Translations under genes and position numbers: made by a program
The notes under the pieces: generated by a model
Told to the model about the DNA's origin: nothing
Database searches by the model: none
The model's input: only the letters and a program-made list of their open reading frames with translations
Shown here: piece by piece, positions 13,973 through 16,725 of the stretch
Position numbering within the stretch: the first letter of the stretch is position 1
Layout of the letters: the number at the start of each line of letters is the position of its first letter
Source of the DNA: JANWHF01 sp036276235
GTDB taxonomy: Bacteria; Planctomycetota; Phycisphaerae; Tepidisphaerales; Tepidisphaeraceae
Reading direction: 5' to 3'
Assembly: GCA_036276235.1 (NCBI GenBank)
Contig: DATBDZ010000458.1
Coordinates: 1 to 16,725, forward strand
Length of the DNA: 16,725 bases

Positions 13973-16606
13973 ATGAAATGGTCGCAGACTTATGGGCGTG
14001 CGCTCTTCTCCCTCCTCCGGTACTCCGGGGGAGGGCTGGGGTGGGGGCCGTGTAACAAGAGCGTCGCGCGCGAAGAAGCCCCAGCCCCAGCCCGTCTCGG
14101 AAGTACCAAGATTTTGCATGAACCCGCTAACTCAGATCGATGTCTGCAATTCCGATTCAGAATTCAAGGGAACTGTCATGCTGAGTCCCCGTGTGCCGGG
14201 CCCACTCCCGCGAAGGATGAAAACGGCGGGCAGTGCCCGCCCTACGCCCGTAGCCCAATCGTAGGGCACGCACTGCTCGCCTCATTTTCAGAGCAGGTAC
14301 TCGCAAGCTCTTGGCCCAACCGCGCGAGTCGGCCAGATGCTTCGGAGTACCTCAGCATGACGGTGTGCGGGCCAGACGGAAAAATCAAATCCAGCAGCCG
14401 GCCAGGAGGACGCAAGAGATGGCGGCGCATTATTCAAAGGTCGCTCGCAATTCTCATTCTCGTTCCGTCCACATGCTGGCTCGTGTTCACCATCGCCGCG
14501 ATATTTCTCCCGTATCCGCGCAGCTTTGAAACGATCGCAGCTTCCTCAACCATCCTCGAAGATCGCGCTGGCGAGCCGATCGCGATGTTCGCCGCGCCCG
14601 ATGGACAATGGCGAATTCCATTGGATGAGAATCAAATCAGCCCGCATCTCTTGCAGGCAATTGTCGCCGTCGAAGACAGCCACTTTCGCGAGCACGTCGG
14701 CGTCGATTGGAAATCGATCATCGGGGCGGCATTCGATGACCTCCATCACCTGCACATCCGTCGCGGCGGCAGCACGATCACGATGCAGCTTCAGCATCTT
14801 CGCGATCCGCAGCCACGCACGTTCTTCAATAAGCTGATGCAGACGATCCGCGCGCGGCAGATCGAAAAACGCGCGAGCAAACAGCAGATCCTCGTCGAGT
14901 ATCTGAATCGCGCGCCGTTTGGCGGGAACATCGGCGGCGCGGGAGCCGCGAGCTGGCGTTATTTTGGCCGACCCTGCGCGCAGTTGAGCCTTTCGGAGGC
15001 GGCGCTTTTGGCGGGATTGCCGCAAGCGCCAAACCGTTTGCGTCCGGATCGATTTCCGGCAAAGGCCCAAGCGCGGCGGGATCATGTGCTCGATCGCATG
15101 TTCATTTGCGGAATGATCGATCGCCGCCAGCTTGACGAGGCGAAGGGTGAGCCGGTGAATGTGGTCGTTCACGAGTTGCCTCAAGACAGCGGTGCCGCGC
15201 GCGGCGCGTTGCCGACGCTTTTGCGATTGGCGGGGGAGCATCCTGGTCAGATGATTCGAACGACGCTCGATCGTGATGTTCAGAGCCAGGCATTCGCCGC
15301 CGCGAGTCGTCAACTGCGCGATCTCTCTTCGTCGGGAATTTGGGCGGCCGCGATCGTCGTGCTCGATACGCAGTCCGCGGAATGCCTGGCGGCAGTGAGC
15401 ATGGGCGATCGCTCGCCCTGGGTTGATCTAACGCATCGCCCGCGCTCGACGGGCTCGACGCTCAAGCCGTTCATCTACGCGGCGGCGTTTGACGCGGGAA
15501 TATGCACGCCGCAAACGGTGCTGGATGATTCGCCCGCCGCCTGGTCGGGTTATGTGCCTGCGGATTACGATCGGAAATTCAAAGGACAAATCTCCGCGGC
15601 CGAAGCGCTAGCGGATAGCCGCAACATTCCCGCGATGCGCGTGCTGGCGCAAGTCGGCGTCGAGCCGGCGATCGGTTTGCTCAATTCAGTCGGATTTAAT
15701 TCGCTGACGCGCTCACCGCACAATTATGGTTTGTCGCTCGCGATCGGTGGGGCCGATGCGACTCCATTGGAAATGGCGCGGGCGTATGCGACGCTGGCGC
15801 GCGGGGGGAGTTTGATCGAGTCACTGGAAGTTCAATCATCGTTCAACGCCCTCCATTCCCTCCTCCGGTACTCCGGGGGAGGGTTAGGGTGGGGGTTCGC
15901 GCAGGCGGCGCTGATCACAAAACAACCCCCTCCCCAGCCCTCCCCCGGAGTACCGAGGGAGGGAGAAAACCCTCTGCCAGGGGCGGTTCTGCGCGAATCC
16001 TCCTGCTGGCAAACCCTGCGGGCCATCAGCAATCCCGCGCGCACGCAGTCCGTCTGCCACGAAGGCGCCGAGAAGTTTGTCGCCTGGAAGACCGGCACCA
16101 GCAGCGGCCATCACGACGCCTGGTGTGCCGCGACCACGCGACATCGAACGGTCATCGTCTGGCTCGGAAACCTTGACGGCGAAGCATCCGCCGCCCTCAT
16201 CGGCCAGGAGGCGGCGGCGCCTTTGGCCTTGAAGCTGATCGCGGCGCTTGATTCGCAACCCGCAGCCCCATGGCCCGATATGGTCCCAATTCAGGATTCC
16301 AATCCGCACCATATGGCGGCTTCATTTCGCTCCGCAAATGAACCGCATCTGTCGATGATCTCTCCGCGTCCGGGCCAAGAGTGTGTGCTCAACGATGATG
16401 TGCCTGCCGATCGTCAACGGTTGCTTCTGAAGCTGGCTGTTGCGGAAAACGAAAGTCGGCGGATCTGGTGGTTCGTCGATAGCCGGCTGATTAGCACTTC
16501 GAAAATCAGCGAGCCGGTCTGGTGGGCCCCGGTTGTCGGCGCGCATGAGGTGCGCGCGGTGGATGAAGCGGGCCACGCGGCGATGGCGCGAATTGTGGTT
16601 CGCTGA
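13973..16606 (+). CDS. pbpC: Penicillin-binding protein 1C (transglycosylase/transpeptidase) with an in-frame repeat insertion
   Basis: This bifunctional peptidoglycan synthase has 877 residues from the ATG at 13973. A membrane anchor lies at about 155-179. The GT51 glycosyltransferase shows VEDSHFREHVGVD (233-245), GGSTITMQL (265-273), RQIEKRASKQQILVEYLN (295-312) and GGNIGGAGAASWRYFG. The transpeptidase shows STLK (495-498), SRN (549-551) and KTGTS (706-710), so all catalytic motifs are present. The C-terminal 90 residues (ISPRPGQECVLND, WWFVDSRL) match the PBP1C-specific C-terminal domain. GGGGGAG lies 4 bases before the ATG at 13973, one base after the macroglobulin stop, which favours coupled translation. 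Residues 1-128, however, are mostly read from DNA repeats. An in-frame ATG at 14357 (residue 129, GGAG 9 bases upstream) gives a 749-residue product of normal PBP1C layout and may be the real start. Residues about 629-664 are read from a palindromic repeat lying between SxN and KTG, a region that varies in length in this family. E. coli PBP1C is likewise encoded beside its macroglobulin. Confidence 0.93.
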   Translation: MKWSQTYGRALFSLLRYSGGGLGWGPCNKSVAREEAPAPARLGSTKILHEPANSDRCLQFRFRIQGNCHAESPCAGPTPAKDENGGQCPPYARSPIVGHALLASFSEQVLASSWPNRASRPDASEYLSMTVCGPDGKIKSSSRPGGRKRWRRIIQRSLAILILVPSTCWLVFTIAAIFLPYPRSFETIAASSTILEDRAGEPIAMFAAPDGQWRIPLDENQISPHLLQAIVAVEDSHFREHVGVDWKSIIGAAFDDLHHLHIRRGGSTITMQLQHLRDPQPRTFFNKLMQTIRARQIEKRASKQQILVEYLNRAPFGGNIGGAGAASWRYFGRPCAQLSLSEAALLAGLPQAPNRLRPDRFPAKAQARRDHVLDRMFICGMIDRRQLDEAKGEPVNVVVHELPQDSGAARGALPTLLRLAGEHPGQMIRTTLDRDVQSQAFAAASRQLRDLSSSGIWAAAIVVLDTQSAECLAAVSMGDRSPWVDLTHRPRSTGSTLKPFIYAAAFDAGICTPQTVLDDSPAAWSGYVPADYDRKFKGQISAAEALADSRNIPAMRVLAQVGVEPAIGLLNSVGFNSLTRSPHNYGLSLAIGGADATPLEMARAYATLARGGSLIESLEVQSSFNALHSLLRYSGGGLGWGFAQAALITKQPPPQPSPGVPREGENPLPGAVLRESSCWQTLRAISNPARTQSVCHEGAEKFVAWKTGTSSGHHDAWCAATTRHRTVIVWLGNLDGEASAALIGQEAAAPLALKLIAALDSQPAAPWPDMVPIQDSNPHHMAASFRSANEPHLSMISPRPGQECVLNDDVPADRQRLLLKLAVAENESRRIWWFVDSRLISTSKISEPVWWAPVVGAHEVRAVDEAGHAAMARIVVR
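14019..14107. repeat. Decayed copy of the GGTACTCCGGGGGAGGG palindromic element
   Basis: The left arm at 14019-14048 pairs with 14078-14107, with several mismatches and a one-base shift. The left arm and the bases before it (from about 14010) are nearly identical to the copy at 15858-15897. The right arm has lost most of its CCCTCCCCCGGAGTACC match. It begins about 40 bases inside the long PBP1C frame and is read there as SLLRYSGGGLGWG, the same peptide as the downstream copy. Confidence 0.75.
14175..14361. repeat. Nested inverted repeats ending at the alternative PBP1C start
   Basis: The outer arms GTCATGCTGAG (14175-14185) and CTCAGCATGAC (14351-14361) are perfect reverse complements. Inside lies a second hairpin, in which 14226-14247 pairs with 14261-14282 over 22 positions with three mismatches around a 13-base loop. 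The right outer arm contains the ATG at 14357-14359, so the probable internal start codon of PBP1C is supplied by a repeat. Confidence 0.65.
15858..15963. repeat. Palindromic element inserted in frame in the PBP1C gene
   Basis: The arm at 15858-15897 pairs with 15924-15963 over 40 positions with five mismatches, around a 26-base loop. The core of the left arm, GGTACTCCGGGGGAGGG, is shared with the copy at 14019. Inside the gene it is read as SLLRYSGGGLGWG, then FAQAALITK from the loop, then a proline-rich PPPQPSPGVPREGE. It has no stop in the gene's frame and lies between the SxN and KTG motifs. Confidence 0.85.
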
Positions 16607-16725
16607 ATCGTTTCTTACTTGCAACGCGGGAGCGTTCGGAGAGGTGGACCTTCGGTCCGACCGCTACGCGGGGTTCGCCCGATCGATGATACCTTGTCGG
16701 TAACAGCAATAATCCCCGCGTAGCG
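16607..16725. repeat. Intergenic tail with a 12-bp inverted repeat
   Basis: CGCTACGCGGGG (16662-16673) is the perfect reverse complement of CCCCGCGTAGCG (16714-16725), and the match may continue past the window end. Just before it, GGACC-TTC-GGTCC (16646-16658) forms a small hairpin. No T-run follows, so neither is a convincing terminator for the PBP1C gene. No coding start is visible. Confidence 0.55.

Noticed and set aside
13973..14356. PBP1C as a pseudogene broken by repeats
   Set aside because: The frame is open from 13973 to 16606 and all glycosyltransferase and transpeptidase motifs are present, so the gene looks functional despite the two repeat copies.

Overview
The window comes from a GC-rich bacterium with a Gram-negative type of envelope. 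The evidence is a neighbouring pair of envelope genes, a bacterial alpha-2-macroglobulin followed by a penicillin-binding protein 1C. The pair is known as yfhM-pbpC in Escherichia coli, where both products act in the periplasm. The non-coding DNA is unusually rich in short 'word-like' repeats folded into long inverted repeats. That style reminds me of Planctomycetota or related large-genome phyla. The phylum guess is inference only, because there is no rRNA or other phylogenetic marker here.

Layout: (1) Bases 2-727 hold the 3' end of a secreted RTX-type calcium-binding repeat protein, closed by a strong intrinsic terminator at 754-787. (2) Bases 788-1705 hold no convincing gene. They contain a three-unit array of double hairpins with compensated base changes, and further inverted repeats. 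(3) Bases 1706-6586, minus strand, hold one very large gene of about 1626 codons: calcineurin-like metallophosphoesterase, an unassigned middle region, NACHT NTPase, then HEAT-like helical repeats. This architecture looks like a single-gene STAND immune or antiphage protein. It is visibly less GC-rich than the genes downstream (sampled 60-base lines 31/60 and 27/60 GC, against 37/60 in the macroglobulin gene). (4) Bases 6629-8190 are about 1.5 kb with no large gene. They contain a succession of unrelated hairpins, several with arms of 25-34 bases built from short tandem words, then a possible short leader ORF and a strong ribosome binding site. (5) Bases 8191-13971 hold the alpha-2-macroglobulin with an intact GCLEQ thioester motif and an N-terminal membrane anchor. 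(6) Bases 13973-16606 hold the PBP1C-type peptidoglycan synthase, one base after the macroglobulin stop. (7) Bases 16607-16725 are a repeat-bearing intergenic tail.

How the genes may work together: genes 5 and 6 look like a co-translated envelope unit. The macroglobulin would trap foreign proteases in the periplasm and PBP1C would polymerise and cross-link peptidoglycan. The metallophosphoesterase-NACHT protein stands alone on the other strand between two repeat-rich tracts, which fits a self-contained defence cassette.

The two strongest observations are these. First, the metallophosphoesterase-NACHT-HEAT fusion carries a roughly 250-residue linker region that I cannot assign. Second, a palindromic repeat lies inside the PBP1C reading frame, between the SxN and KTG motifs of the transpeptidase, without breaking the frame. 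A decayed copy of the same repeat lies in the same frame at the gene's 5' end, where it makes the true start codon uncertain.
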